Shown here: piece by piece, positions 18,747 to 26,658 of the stretch
How positions within the stretch are numbered: the first letter of the stretch is position 1
How the letters are laid out: every line of letters starts with the position of its first letter
Assembly: GCA_964648505.1 (NCBI GenBank)
Contig: CAZYMI010000009.1
Coordinates: 16,917-80,916, forward strand
Reading direction: 5' to 3'
Source: CAZYMI01 sp964648505
GTDB lineage: Bacteria; Pseudomonadota; Alphaproteobacteria; Micavibrionales; Micavibrionaceae
Length of the DNA stretch: 64,000 bases
Position numbers and translations under genes: made by a program
The notes under the pieces: generated by a model
Told to the model about the DNA's origin: nothing
Databases searched by the model: none
What the model saw: the letters and a program-made list of their open reading frames with translations, nothing else

Positions 18747-19376
18747 ATGAGCATTCAATGGCACCGGCTTGACCGGGATAAAACTTTGGCTTTAATCAAC
18801 AATGTGCGCGCAAGTGGCATTGGGAATCTTTTTTCGCCTGCAACATCAGAAGCAAAGTTTGTTCCCCTGCCCTTTTTCAAAGATATAAATTTATATCGTC
18901 TTTCGAACATGGCGTCCCTGCCTACCTTTACAATGCCCTATCTTGGAAACGGATCATTATTTGTTTATCTCGATGGTACAGAACAAGCAATTTATAGGGT
19001 CAATGATACAGGCGCACTGATTTTAAACGATATCACTGTTTTGCCTTATCTTGCCTTTTTCTTCAGACACATCGTGCCTGTTGATGGCGAAACTCAGATG
19101 ATCGCAGATCCTGAAAACATCCCCTTCATGGAAGACCCTGATTATGAACCACCTTATAACAATCTTGGGCCGCTGCCTTACGCTCAAATATACAGGCACG
19201 ACCAAGCCGATGGGTACGTCATTGAAACCCCACTTTATAACGAAGGGATGATTGTGCGCGCCCGAATCCATGTCAACAGCCGAGGACGCGTTGTTATCAT
19301 TGACCAGCAGATCTGGATGAGTGACAGGTTGGGCGACCGTAACGGCGAACTTGGGCCCGCTTTTTATGACGCTTAA
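18747..19376 (+). CDS. Uncharacterised 209-residue protein
   Basis: Not recognised. An AAGGAAACT element right before the ATG supports the start. No signal peptide or membrane helix is visible. The sequence is rich in aromatic residues and Pro (for example FTMPYLGNGSLFVYLDG around 58-74, DPDYEPPYNNLGPLPYAQIY around 130-149), suggesting a beta-rich fold. It is first of three consecutive unknown genes (gaps 29 and 1 nt) downstream of dusA that end at a rho-independent terminator, so they probably form one transcript and act together. Confidence 0.75.
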   Translation: MSIQWHRLDRDKTLALINNVRASGIGNLFSPATSEAKFVPLPFFKDINLYRLSNMASLPTFTMPYLGNGSLFVYLDGTEQAIYRVNDTGALILNDITVLPYLAFFFRHIVPVDGETQMIADPENIPFMEDPDYEPPYNNLGPLPYAQIYRHDQADGYVIETPLYNEGMIVRARIHVNSRGRVVIIDQQIWMSDRLGDRNGELGPAFYDA

Positions 19377-19405
19377 AACTTTAAAATAATCAGGATAAAG
19401 ACTGA

Positions 19406-19990
19406 ATGGAATCAGACGATACAAAAACACCTTTGCATGACCATTTTGGAAGTGCGAAAGAACCGCGATCTCCGCAAAATTATGTGCGTGAGGATGGGCA
19501 TGCTCTTTTAAATGACATCAAGGCATTGTTGGCGCTTTCTGAAACTGGCGCAGGCTTGCTTGGTATTGCAGAACAATCTGGTATCACCGTCCAGCTTTTG
19601 CGCGGGCGGGAAGAAACATTTTTTGTACCAGAAGAACGGCAAGTGATGCTGATGGTAGGCCCACGCACACAAAAAGCGACGCCTTTTCTTGCCTTGCTGA
19701 TGGCAGGTGGGATTCGGGAAGCGCAACAGAATCTAGGGGGGTTTAAACGACCAGACCCCTACAAAAGCCCTGCAGAAGAACAATTTATCACCGGCGCAGG
19801 TAAAGAGTTAGACATTATTAACTCATTATGTCTTATAATGGGTGACATGGAGAAAACGCCTTTAGGTCCTCAGTTTTTGCATTCCATGCGACAATTAGGG
19901 TACCATGATCTTTATGAGGCGCATAAAGACGGGGCAAGTCCTGAGGATTTAATGACGCTTTTGTTAAAAAAGGCAAAGAAAGAGGGTTAA
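19406..19990 (+). CDS. Uncharacterised 194-residue protein
   Basis: Not recognised. It appears to be a soluble helical protein. An N-terminal charged stretch is followed by DGHALLNDIKALLALSETGA (about 30-49), a segment LLRGREETFFVPEERQVMLM (64-83) and a long helical C-terminus ending in KKAKKEG. The region KATPFLALLMAGGIREAQQN resembles a buried helix and might hold a degenerate peptidase helix, but no HExxH motif is present. The AGGATAAAG element precedes the ATG. It abuts the next gene by 1 nt, which implies coupling. Confidence 0.72.
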   Translation: MESDDTKTPLHDHFGSAKEPRSPQNYVREDGHALLNDIKALLALSETGAGLLGIAEQSGITVQLLRGREETFFVPEERQVMLMVGPRTQKATPFLALLMAGGIREAQQNLGGFKRPDPYKSPAEEQFITGAGKELDIINSLCLIMGDMEKTPLGPQFLHSMRQLGYHDLYEAHKDGASPEDLMTLLLKKAKKEG

Positions 19991-19991
19991 T

Positions 19992-20240
19992 ATGTTAGGT
20001 CGCGCATTTACGAAAATTGCTGGAAGTTCGACAACAAAGGCTATTGGTCATGCCATTATCGATGACCCGAAGCGCGCCTTACGTGTTGCTGGCCAATTAG
20101 CATCAATGGCAAAATTTATCCCTCACCCTGTTGCTCAGCTTGTTAGCCGTGCAGGAATGGCTGCAACGGCTATGAGCGCAGCCCTACCAAACAAGCATGC
20201 GCCTCAACAAACAGCATCTCTGAGGCCCGCAACAGCATAG
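19992..20240 (+). CDS. Small Ala-rich uncharacterised protein (82 residues)
   Basis: A GAGGG ribosome-binding element lies 5 nt before ATG 19992, and the gene starts 1 nt after its neighbour's stop. The protein is Ala/Met-rich with two likely amphipathic helices (KRALRVAGQLASMAKFI; LVSRAGMAATAMSAAL) and a Pro/Gln-rich flexible tail. The general build (helix plus Pro-rich tail) resembles the 57-residue gene at 20404. It is the last gene before the terminator at 20264. No function can be assigned. Confidence 0.65.
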   Translation: MLGRAFTKIAGSSTTKAIGHAIIDDPKRALRVAGQLASMAKFIPHPVAQLVSRAGMAATAMSAALPNKHAPQQTASLRPATA

Positions 20241-20263
20241 TTTTTATCCATTTAGACTATTAC

Positions 20264-20288
20264 AAAAGGCCGGTTTTCTGGCCTTTTT
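20264..20288 (+). terminator. Rho-independent terminator after the three-gene unknown cluster
   Basis: AAAAGGCC (20264-20271) pairs perfectly with GGCCTTTT (20280-20287) around an 8-nt loop and continues into T. It lies 24 nt after the 82-residue gene. Confidence 0.85.
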
Positions 20289-20318
20289 CTATTTGTGGAT
20301 AATAATTTGCTGATTTCC

Positions 20319-20356
20319 TTGACATTCACCTATCAGAATCGCTAACCTTTTATTAA
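20319..20356 (+). promoter_or_regulatory. Candidate promoter with CtrA-like box before the 57-codon gene
   Basis: A consensus -35 TTGACA is at 20319-20324. A GANTC site (GAATC, 20336-20340) follows, then CTAA-N7-TTAA (20342-20356), one base off the CtrA consensus TTAA-N7-TTAA. It strongly resembles the perfect box at 57127. The ATG is 48 nt downstream of the box. A good -10 for the TTGACA is not evident, so the box itself may mark the promoter. Confidence 0.4.
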
Positions 20357-20403
20357 GAGGCGGATAAGCCTTAGAAACTTAGAGGGAATTAAGGAATAAA
20401 AAA

Positions 20404-20577
20404 ATGAGAGCAGCAGCAGTATTAGGCAGATTAAACGTTCTACCACAAAGCGTTCAAGCGCTTGTCCCCCAAGTGGCCGCATTTGCTGGCCGCATGCGTC
20501 AAGCCCTGCCAGCAGTTCCTGGCCAAGTCTGGACACCACAGCCTGCGCCACGCAAGCCCGCACCTGCAGGCATCTAA
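20404..20577 (+). CDS. Small uncharacterised protein, 57 residues
   Basis: A short gene flanked by all expected signals. An AAGGAA Shine-Dalgarno sequence lies about 8 nt before ATG 20404, the frame ends with TAA at 20575-20577, and a strong terminator follows 22 nt later. The product starts MRAAAVLGRLNVLP, has an amphipathic central helix (SVQALVPQVAAFAGRMRQAL) and a Pro-rich tail (PQPAPRKPAPAGI). It is basic and Ala/Pro-rich. No signal peptide or known domain. A standalone unit with promoter-like and terminator elements suggests a real small gene, perhaps abundant or cell-cycle-controlled. Function unknown. Confidence 0.65.
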   Translation: MRAAAVLGRLNVLPQSVQALVPQVAAFAGRMRQALPAVPGQVWTPQPAPRKPAPAGI

Positions 20578-20599
20578 CAGAAGAATTCTCCAAAGATAT

Positions 20600-20629
20600 A
20601 AAGGGCCCTTCTTCTAAGGGCCCTTTTTT
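20600..20629 (+). terminator. Rho-independent terminator of the 57-codon gene
   Basis: An 11-bp perfect stem pairs 20600-20610 with 20616-20626 (core AAGGGCCCTT), with a CTTCT loop and a T run to 20629. Confidence 0.9.
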
Positions 20630-20671
20630 ATTTATTAGTTTATTAGGCGGCGCGAAAAACGGTGCTTTCCG

Positions 20672-20777
20672 CTCTCTCGGGGACATGAAAATACTACGAA
20701 GCAGGCCTCAAGTCCCCTAAATGTGCTAGGTACTTTGATGTGACATGAAAGCTTCGTTTTTCATGTCACCGAGAGAG
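20672..20777. repeat. 106-nt imperfect inverted repeat with a competing internal hairpin
   Basis: The left arm (20672-20702) and right arm (20751-20777) are reverse complements over 27 positions, with one mismatch (20768) and a 4-nt bulge (TACT, 20692-20695). The outer end is CTCTCTCGG/CCGAGAGAG. Inside, GTGACATGAAA (20740-20750) pairs perfectly with TTTCATGTCAC (20759-20769), part of the right arm, so the two structures exclude each other. It lies between the end of the small 57-codon gene and the 3' end of the suf operon. No T-run follows on either strand, so it is not a plain terminator. It may be a structured RNA, a 3'-UTR element of the suf mRNA, or a miniature mobile element. Confidence 0.75.
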
Positions 20778-20798
20778 ATAGTATCCCCAATATCTCAG

Positions 20799-21146
20799 TT
20801 AAAACGTAACCGATAACCCACAGCCGCAACGGCCCTTTTCATTAGGATTTTCAATGATGATGCGTGTATTACCCAGATCATCGGTTGCGTAATCAATCCG
20901 GCATCCAAAAAGCTTCAAAACATCTTTTGATGGAATATAAATTGTCAGGGTATCATCTAACTTTAAGGTGTCGTGGCCTTCTGGCGCCTCCCGCACAGGC
21001 TGTAAATCATACTCATTTCCGCCGCAGCCTTTACCCGATAAAATAGATAGGCGCAGCGCGGTGATCCCCTCGGGCGCAAGCGCTGATTTTAAATGCGCTT
21101 GGGCTGAAGCAGTTACATCAATTTCTTTTGTTGTTAAAGCGAACAT
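20799..21146 (-). CDS. sufA: A-type iron-sulfur carrier (SufA/IscA family)
   Basis: Accepts Fe-S clusters from the SufBCD scaffold and passes them to apo-proteins. From ATG 21146 it has 115 residues. The three ligand cysteines are Cys41 (KGCGGNEY), Cys107 and Cys109 (CGCG), with the spacing typical of A-type carriers. The open frame to 21215 adds an unrelated N-terminus overlapping sufT and is rejected. Last gene of the suf operon. Confidence 0.92.
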   Translation of the reverse strand: MFALTTKEIDVTASAQAHLKSALAPEGITALRLSILSGKGCGGNEYDLQPVREAPEGHDTLKLDDTLTIYIPSKDVLKLFGCRIDYATDDLGNTRIIIENPNEKGRCGCGLSVTF

Positions 21147-21157
21147 TCTACTAACCC

Positions 21158-21571
21158 TTAGGTAAACATATTCAATTGAAGCTTTGCCGTTTCTGCCATA
21201 CAGCTTGGATCCCAACTTGGATCCCAGACAATTTCAACATCCACTGCCCGCACACCCGCAACCGGGAATAAAGCGTTTTGTACCATGCCGGGCATTTCCT
21301 GCGCCACTGGGCATGCCGGTGAAGTGAGGGTCATTTTAACGGCTATATCAGCCTGATCCCCTTCCACATCCTTGATATCAACAAGATAAATAAGCCCAAG
21401 TTCGTATATATTGACGGGTATCTCTGGATCATAAACATCGCGGATAGCCGAACGGATTAATGGCCACAACCGATGATCGCGCGTCGCTTCAAGCTGTGGC
21501 GGTTCTGTCATGGCGTCAAATTCTTCACCCAGCGCGTTCTTCACCATATCTTCATTGGCTACAGCTTTCAT
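21158..21571 (-). CDS. sufT: SufT-like MIP18/DUF59 Fe-S maturation protein
   Basis: An accessory protein for Fe-S cluster maturation. It has 137 residues, with a DUF59 core after a 30-residue acidic extension. Key segments are IRDVYDPEIPVNIYELGLIY (about 41-60) and the TSPACP loop with the conserved Cys, then VEIVWDPSW. The start overlaps the sufS stop (ATGA). Its place between sufS and sufA matches many alphaproteobacterial suf operons, where sufE is replaced or located elsewhere. Confidence 0.9.
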   Translation of the reverse strand: MKAVANEDMVKNALGEEFDAMTEPPQLEATRDHRLWPLIRSAIRDVYDPEIPVNIYELGLIYLVDIKDVEGDQADIAVKMTLTSPACPVAQEMPGMVQNALFPVAGVRAVDVEIVWDPSWDPSCMAETAKLQLNMFT

Positions 21572-22830
21572 GCCAAAAGCTCCTGTGCTTTTTTAACACC
21601 CGCCACAAGTGCATCAACATCAGCAAGTGTATTATAAAGGCCGAATGAAGCTCGAACAGTTGCCTCTACGCCAAAGCGCTGTATGAGCGGCATACAGCAA
21701 TGATGACCCGACCTGACGGCAATACCCTGCTGATCAAGGATCATCGCAATATCCGATGCATGACACCTATCGATGGTAAAAGTGATGATTGGAGCCTTGT
21801 TGTTTGTCGTCCCAAAAATTTTAAGGCCTTTGATCGATTGAAGCGCTGCTGTTGCCTGTTCAAGCAGCTTATGTTCATGGGCGATAATTGCCTCAGGGCC
21901 GATTGAATCCAAGAAATCAATTGCAGCACCTAGGCCAATAATTTCAACAATCGCAGGTGTGCCTGCTTCAAAACGACTAAAACCTTTTTTAAAAACGCTG
22001 CGATCAAAAGATACGCTTTCAATCATATCTCCCCCTCCTTGCCATGGAGGCATTGTATCGAGCACTTCTTTTTTTACGCATAAAACGCCAATGCCAGTTG
22101 GCCCATAAATTTTATGGCCGGTAAAAGCAAAAAAATCACAATCAATATCGCCAATCAGAATGCCTTCATGCACAACGGACTGCGACCCATCGATAAGAAT
22201 TTTTAATTCTGCATTTAAAGCTCGCGCCTTTTTAACAATCGCAGAGGCATCGTTAACAGTTCCAAGCACATTAGATATATGGGTGAAAGAAAAAAGTTTA
22301 GTTTTTGGGCTGATAAATTCGGGCAAACGTGACACAACTAAAGCCCCATCATCTGTAATGGGTAATATTTTTAAAACGATACCGATCTGCTCACGCAGCA
22401 ACTGCCATGGCACAATATTGGCATGATGCTCCATCTCGGTGATTAGAATTTCATCTCCCTCACGCAGATTATTACGACCCCAGCTTTGGGCTACAAGATT
22501 TATAGCCTCTGTTGTATTGCGCGTAAAAATAATTTCCTGCGCTTCACTTGCGCCAATAAAATCAGCTGCACGTGCGCGCACCCCCTCAACTTCTGCGGTT
22601 AAGTTTTGTGATAGCGCGTAAAGGCCGCGATGAATGTTGGCGTAACCGTTACGCATAACATCGCCCATAGCATCAATAACCTGTACCGGTTTCTGTGCGC
22701 TTGCAGCTGAATCAAGATACACAAGGGGCTTGCCATTCATTTTTTGAGACAAAATGGGAAAATGATGCCGCCACAAATTCGCTGAGCGGTTATCCATACC
22801 CTCGCCGTTTTGTTTTAAAAGCGCACTCAT
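21568..22830 (-). CDS. sufS: Cysteine desulfurase SufS
   Basis: PLP enzyme that removes sulfur from cysteine to build Fe-S clusters. From ATG 22830 (overlapping the sufD stop as ATGA) it has 420 residues. Lys240 in TGHKIYGPTGIG binds PLP; the catalytic Cys is at 378/379 in RSGHHCCMPL, group II style. The upstream ATG 22848 would deepen the overlap and is less likely. No sufE or sufU is in this operon, so the sulfur-relay partner is not seen here. Confidence 0.95.
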   Translation of the reverse strand: MSALLKQNGEGMDNRSANLWRHHFPILSQKMNGKPLVYLDSAASAQKPVQVIDAMGDVMRNGYANIHRGLYALSQNLTAEVEGVRARAADFIGASEAQEIIFTRNTTEAINLVAQSWGRNNLREGDEILITEMEHHANIVPWQLLREQIGIVLKILPITDDGALVVSRLPEFISPKTKLFSFTHISNVLGTVNDASAIVKKARALNAELKILIDGSQSVVHEGILIGDIDCDFFAFTGHKIYGPTGIGVLCVKKEVLDTMPPWQGGGDMIESVSFDRSVFKKGFSRFEAGTPAIVEIIGLGAAIDFLDSIGPEAIIAHEHKLLEQATAALQSIKGLKIFGTTNNKAPIITFTIDRCHASDIAMILDQQGIAVRSGHHCCMPLIQRFGVEATVRASFGLYNTLADVDALVAGVKKAQELLA

Positions 22831-23927
22831 GCTATTTTCTCCAGCCACTTATCTATAAGTGCCTCACTGGTTGATACTACTGTTGCATCAAGAAATGACG
22901 TTACTGGTTCCATTAAAAATGCTTTCAGCAACAGCGCACGCGCCTGCGCTTCAGATAAACCTCTGCTACGCAGATAAAATATGGGTTCATCATCAAGCTG
23001 GCCGGTTGTAGCACCATGTGAACATTTTACATCATCAGCATAAATTTCAAGTTCAGGCTTGGTATCCATTTGCGCAAGCGGTGAAAGCAAAAGCGCATTG
23101 GAAAGTTGATATCCATCAGTTTTCTGTGCCACTTGATGCACATGCACTTTACCTTGAAAAACACCGTGCGCGCTGCCCTCTAAAACAGTCTTGTAATTCT
23201 GGCTGGAAAAACAATGAGGGGCCTGATGCTCGATAAGAATTGTTGTATCGCCATGCTGTGATGCACGTAACATTGTAACCCCAGAAAGAGAACATGATGC
23301 ATTTGAGCCCTGCAAATCTACAAAAATCTGATTGCGCGATAATGCGGCACCTGTTGTAAGCGTAAGCGCTTTGTAACTTGAATCTCTGGCTTGGGTTATA
23401 TGATTGATTTGCGCATGTACGCAATCAATTGCGTCATTTTGTACGCGCATATGTGTGAGCGTTGCATTTTCTTCCAACACAATCTGCGTGACGATATTTT
23501 TAACGCAAGCTGTTGGTGATGTATGAAACTCCAAAAGACAAAGCGATGAATTTTTACCAACCCTTATCGCTATTCGTCCAATCGAGTGGCCTGCAGAGGA
23601 TTTATCTATAAGCAAAGATGCGGGCATTGATATATTTGTATTATCAGGCACATCAATAACTAAAGCTTCTGAAAATGAATTATTATTAATGGTCCACAAT
23701 GCAAGATCGCCCCCATCCTTCTCTGGCTTAACATTGCGAGATGCCCATGAAGGAAGGTCTTGCTGATATTTTATAGAGCCCAGATTTTCTGATTCAATAT
23801 TCAGGCAAGAAATTTTATCAAAAGAATTTATTTTACCAGCAGCACGCGCAAAAGGTGTGTATTTCCAACGTTCCAATTTTTGGGTTGGCAAATCAGGCAA
23901 TGGTTGCTTTAAGGCAACAACGCTCAT
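22827..23927 (-). CDS. sufD: Fe-S assembly scaffold subunit SufD
   Basis: Partner of SufB in the SufBC2D scaffold. The protein has 366 residues; the N-terminal half is poorly conserved and the C-terminal beta-helix has the signature PELEIYADDVKCSHGATTGQ followed by FYLRSRGLSEAQARALLLKA. It is linked by 4-nt ATGA overlaps to sufC and sufS. Confidence 0.94.
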   Translation of the reverse strand: MSVVALKQPLPDLPTQKLERWKYTPFARAAGKINSFDKISCLNIESENLGSIKYQQDLPSWASRNVKPEKDGGDLALWTINNNSFSEALVIDVPDNTNISMPASLLIDKSSAGHSIGRIAIRVGKNSSLCLLEFHTSPTACVKNIVTQIVLEENATLTHMRVQNDAIDCVHAQINHITQARDSSYKALTLTTGAALSRNQIFVDLQGSNASCSLSGVTMLRASQHGDTTILIEHQAPHCFSSQNYKTVLEGSAHGVFQGKVHVHQVAQKTDGYQLSNALLLSPLAQMDTKPELEIYADDVKCSHGATTGQLDDEPIFYLRSRGLSEAQARALLLKAFLMEPVTSFLDATVVSTSEALIDKWLEKIA

Positions 23928-24673
23928 GCTGCCTCCGCCACAAAACCGGCATAGCCTTTTTCCTCGAGCTGTTTTGCAAGGTCTGGCCCGCCCGTTTTAA
24001 TAATACGACCGTTGGCCATGATATGCACAACATCGGGCACAATATAATCAAGCAAACGTTGATAATGCGTAATTACCAAAAAGCTGCGGTTTGGTGCGCG
24101 AAGTTTGTTTACACCATCTGCGACAATGCGTAACGCATCAATATCAAGGCCAGAATCTGTTTCATCCAGCACGCAGAATGTTGGCTCCAGCAATGCCATT
24201 TGTAAAACTTCATTGCGCTTTTTCTCGCCGCCCGATGCGCCCACATTCACCATGCGCTTGAGCATATCATCAGAAATACCCAAATCCTGCGCACGCGCTT
24301 TCATCAATTTCAGCATATCAAGCGCATCAAGCTCATCAAGCCCGCGCGCTTTACGCACAGCGTTGACTGATGTTTTAAGAAAAGTGCTCATCGCCACGCC
24401 TGGAATTTCAACAGGATACTGAAACGCCAGAAACAAACCCTTCGCCGCGCGCTCTTCAGGATCCATATCGAGAATATTCTCATTATTAAGTAACGCCTCG
24501 CCGTCTGTTACATCGTAACCACTGCGCCCTGCCAGCACATAGGAAAGCGTTGATTTACCTGATCCGTTCGGGCCCATAATGGCATGCACTTGCCCAGCGC
24601 CCACTTCAAGGTTAATACCCTTGAGGATTTCTTTATCATCAATATTTGCTTTTAAGTTTTTAATTTTGATCAT
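23924..24673 (-). CDS. sufC: Fe-S assembly ATPase SufC
   Basis: ABC-type ATPase driving SufBCD conformational change. The 249-residue protein has Walker A GPNGSGKS (34-41), an ABC signature SGGEKKRNE and Walker B CVLDETDSGLDIDAL; the SufC-specific DETDSGLD replaces the usual DEPTSGLD. ATGA overlaps link it to sufB and sufD. Confidence 0.97.
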   Translation of the reverse strand: MIKIKNLKANIDDKEILKGINLEVGAGQVHAIMGPNGSGKSTLSYVLAGRSGYDVTDGEALLNNENILDMDPEERAAKGLFLAFQYPVEIPGVAMSTFLKTSVNAVRKARGLDELDALDMLKLMKARAQDLGISDDMLKRMVNVGASGGEKKRNEVLQMALLEPTFCVLDETDSGLDIDALRIVADGVNKLRAPNRSFLVITHYQRLLDYIVPDVVHIMANGRIIKTGGPDLAKQLEEKGYAGFVAEAA

Positions 24674-26121
24674 CCAACCGATCCCTCCAACGATATTCCA
24701 ATTAGTTTTTGTGCTTCAACAGCAAATTCCATCGGCAGATTTTGCATCACCTCGCGGCAAAAACCGTTTACAATCAAGGCGACCGCTTCTTCTTGCGAAA
24801 GCCCGCGCTGCATACAGTAAAACATTTGATCTTCTGAAATTTTTGATGTGGTCGCTTCATGTTCAAGTTTTGCCGTACGGTTTTTACTTTCAATATAAGG
24901 CACTGTATGCGCACCACATTGATCGCCAATGAGTAAACTATCACACTGGGTGAAGTTACGCGCCCCTTCTGCACCCGCTAAAATGCGCACCAAGCCGCGA
25001 TAAGTACTATCCGATTTTCCGGCAGCAATGCCCTTGGCTACAATACGAGATTTTGTATTGCGGCCCAGATGGATCATTTTAGTGCCGGTATCTGCTTGCT
25101 GACGACCATTGGTAATGGCGACCGAATAGAATTCGCCCACCGAATTATCACCCTTTAAAATACAGCTTGGATATTTCCACGTAATCGCAGATCCTGTTTC
25201 CACCTGTGTCCAGGAAATTTTAGAATTTCGCCCCGCGCAAATGCCTCGCTTGGTAACAAAATTATAAATACCGCCCTTACCTTCCGCATCGCCCGGATAC
25301 CAGTTTTGTACCGTGGAGTATTTAATTTCAGCATCATCAAGCGCAATCAATTCAACAACAGCAGCATGCATTTGATTTTCATCGCGCATCGGTGCAGTGC
25401 AGCCTTCTAGATACGAAACATAAGAACCTTTATCCGCAATAATCAGTGTCCGTTCAAACTGCCCTGTGTTTCTTTCGTTAATTCGAAAATAAGTTGAAAG
25501 CTCCATTGGGCAGCGCACCCCTTCTGGAATGTACACAAAAGAGCCATCGGTAAACACGGCACTATTCAGGCAAGCGTGCTTATTGTCTGAAAACGGAACG
25601 ACCGATCCCAGATACTTTTGCACAAGATCAGGATAATCTTGCACCGCTTGTGAAATTGCACAAAAAATTACGCCCGATTTTTTTAATTCTTCTTTAAATG
25701 TCGTTGCAACAGAAACGCTATCAAAAACAGCGTCAACAGCAACGCCAGCGAGAATGGCGCGTTCTCTCATCGGTACGCCCAGCTTTTCAAAAGTTTCAAG
25801 CAACTTTGGATCAACCTCATCCATCGAATTCAGCTTCGCTTTAGGCGCAGCATAATAATAAGCATCCTGATAATCAAAGTCAGGGAAGGATACTTTAGCC
25901 CATTGTGGTTCAGGCATCTTCAGCCAGTGCGCATAAGACTTTAAACGCCAGTCCAACAGCCACTGTGGCTCATTCTTTTTTGCTGAAATAAAACGTACAA
26001 TATCTTCGTTTAACCCTTTGGGTGCTTTATCGGATTCAATATCGGTTATGAATCCTGCTGCATAAGGGCCGCTTAACCGCTCCACCTGGTCGATTGTGTC
26101 TGCTGATATCGCGTTTGTCAT
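24670..26121 (-). CDS. sufB: Fe-S assembly scaffold subunit SufB
   Basis: Main scaffold where the nascent cluster forms. The protein has 483 residues, with the conserved GVRCPMELSTYFRINERNTG, YLEGCTAPMRDENQMHAAVV, GRNSKISWTQVETGSAITWK and C-terminal beta-helix with CDSLLIGDQCGAHTVPY. It overlaps the regulator gene rrf2 (26118-26121, ATGA). Confidence 0.97.
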   Translation of the reverse strand: MTNAISADTIDQVERLSGPYAAGFITDIESDKAPKGLNEDIVRFISAKKNEPQWLLDWRLKSYAHWLKMPEPQWAKVSFPDFDYQDAYYYAAPKAKLNSMDEVDPKLLETFEKLGVPMRERAILAGVAVDAVFDSVSVATTFKEELKKSGVIFCAISQAVQDYPDLVQKYLGSVVPFSDNKHACLNSAVFTDGSFVYIPEGVRCPMELSTYFRINERNTGQFERTLIIADKGSYVSYLEGCTAPMRDENQMHAAVVELIALDDAEIKYSTVQNWYPGDAEGKGGIYNFVTKRGICAGRNSKISWTQVETGSAITWKYPSCILKGDNSVGEFYSVAITNGRQQADTGTKMIHLGRNTKSRIVAKGIAAGKSDSTYRGLVRILAGAEGARNFTQCDSLLIGDQCGAHTVPYIESKNRTAKLEHEATTSKISEDQMFYCMQRGLSQEEAVALIVNGFCREVMQNLPMEFAVEAQKLIGISLEGSVG

Positions 26122-26549
26122 GCTACAACTTCTTTTGGTAGGCGGCGTTGTGGTACCATATCTTGGAGAGTGACGGATTCAAGCGCGCCACGCACAGCTC
26201 GATTTACAGCCCCCCACCTACCATTTAAAGAGCATAGGTTTTCCATAGCGCAAACAGTGTCGCTGCCGCTCACGCATGCTGTCAGAGCAATAGGTCCTTC
26301 AACCGCTTCAATAACTTCAGAGACAAAAATCATATTCGCCGGACGGGCTAAAGCATACCCCCCTTTGACCCCGCGTGATGATGTCAAAATTTCAGCTTTT
26401 GCCATTATTTTCAACACCTTAGAAACAGTTGGCTCTGGGATAGAAACAACGCTCGCAATCTCAGAAGCTGTGCGCAATGGCTGCCCTGCTGCAGATAACT
26501 CAGCGAGAATAACAATAGAGTAATCAGTTAATTTAGACAGACGTATCAA
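26118..26549 (-). CDS. Rrf2-family Fe-S-sensing regulator of the suf operon
   Basis: A 143-residue winged-helix repressor likely to control the suf genes it precedes. The N-terminal helix-turn-helix (about 8-60, SEIASVVSIPEPTVSKVLKI) is followed by the wing SSRGVKGGYALARP and three cysteines (92, 100, 106) positioned as in IscR-type Fe-S ligands. The start is TTG 26549: a near-perfect GGAGG (26556-26560 on the plus strand) sits 6 nt upstream, while nearby ATG and GTG codons are out of frame. This gene and the six suf genes form one operon. Confidence 0.93.
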   Translation of the reverse strand: MIRLSKLTDYSIVILAELSAAGQPLRTASEIASVVSIPEPTVSKVLKIMAKAEILTSSRGVKGGYALARPANMIFVSEVIEAVEGPIALTACVSGSDTVCAMENLCSLNGRWGAVNRAVRGALESVTLQDMVPQRRLPKEVVA

Positions 26550-26658
26550 ACATCACCTCCGTATAAAGGACTGTTTTAAGCCCTAATTTGAGGCATTTAT
26601 CAGCCTTTTCAAGCCTGTATGCAAGTATTTTGTCAAAATTCGGGTAAACTGCTGATTC
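26550..26658. promoter_or_regulatory. Divergent control region of rrf2-suf and a membrane-protein gene
   Basis: 109 bp between two divergent starts. On the minus strand a consensus TTGACA is at 26636-26631, but the expected -10 is poor, as might fit a regulated promoter. The strong SD for rrf2 is at 26556-26560. The Rrf2 operator is presumably here; I could not define a dyad with confidence. Confidence 0.45.

Noticed and set aside
20342..20686. 114-codon minus-strand open frame
   Set aside because: Runs across the 57-codon gene, its terminator and into the inverted repeat; no SD, and low-complexity composition. Antisense shadow.
20672..20777. SRP (4.5S) RNA gene
   Set aside because: Size is right, but the conserved internal GGAAG/AGCAG-type loop motif of SRP RNA is missing, and the long continuous outer stem is different.
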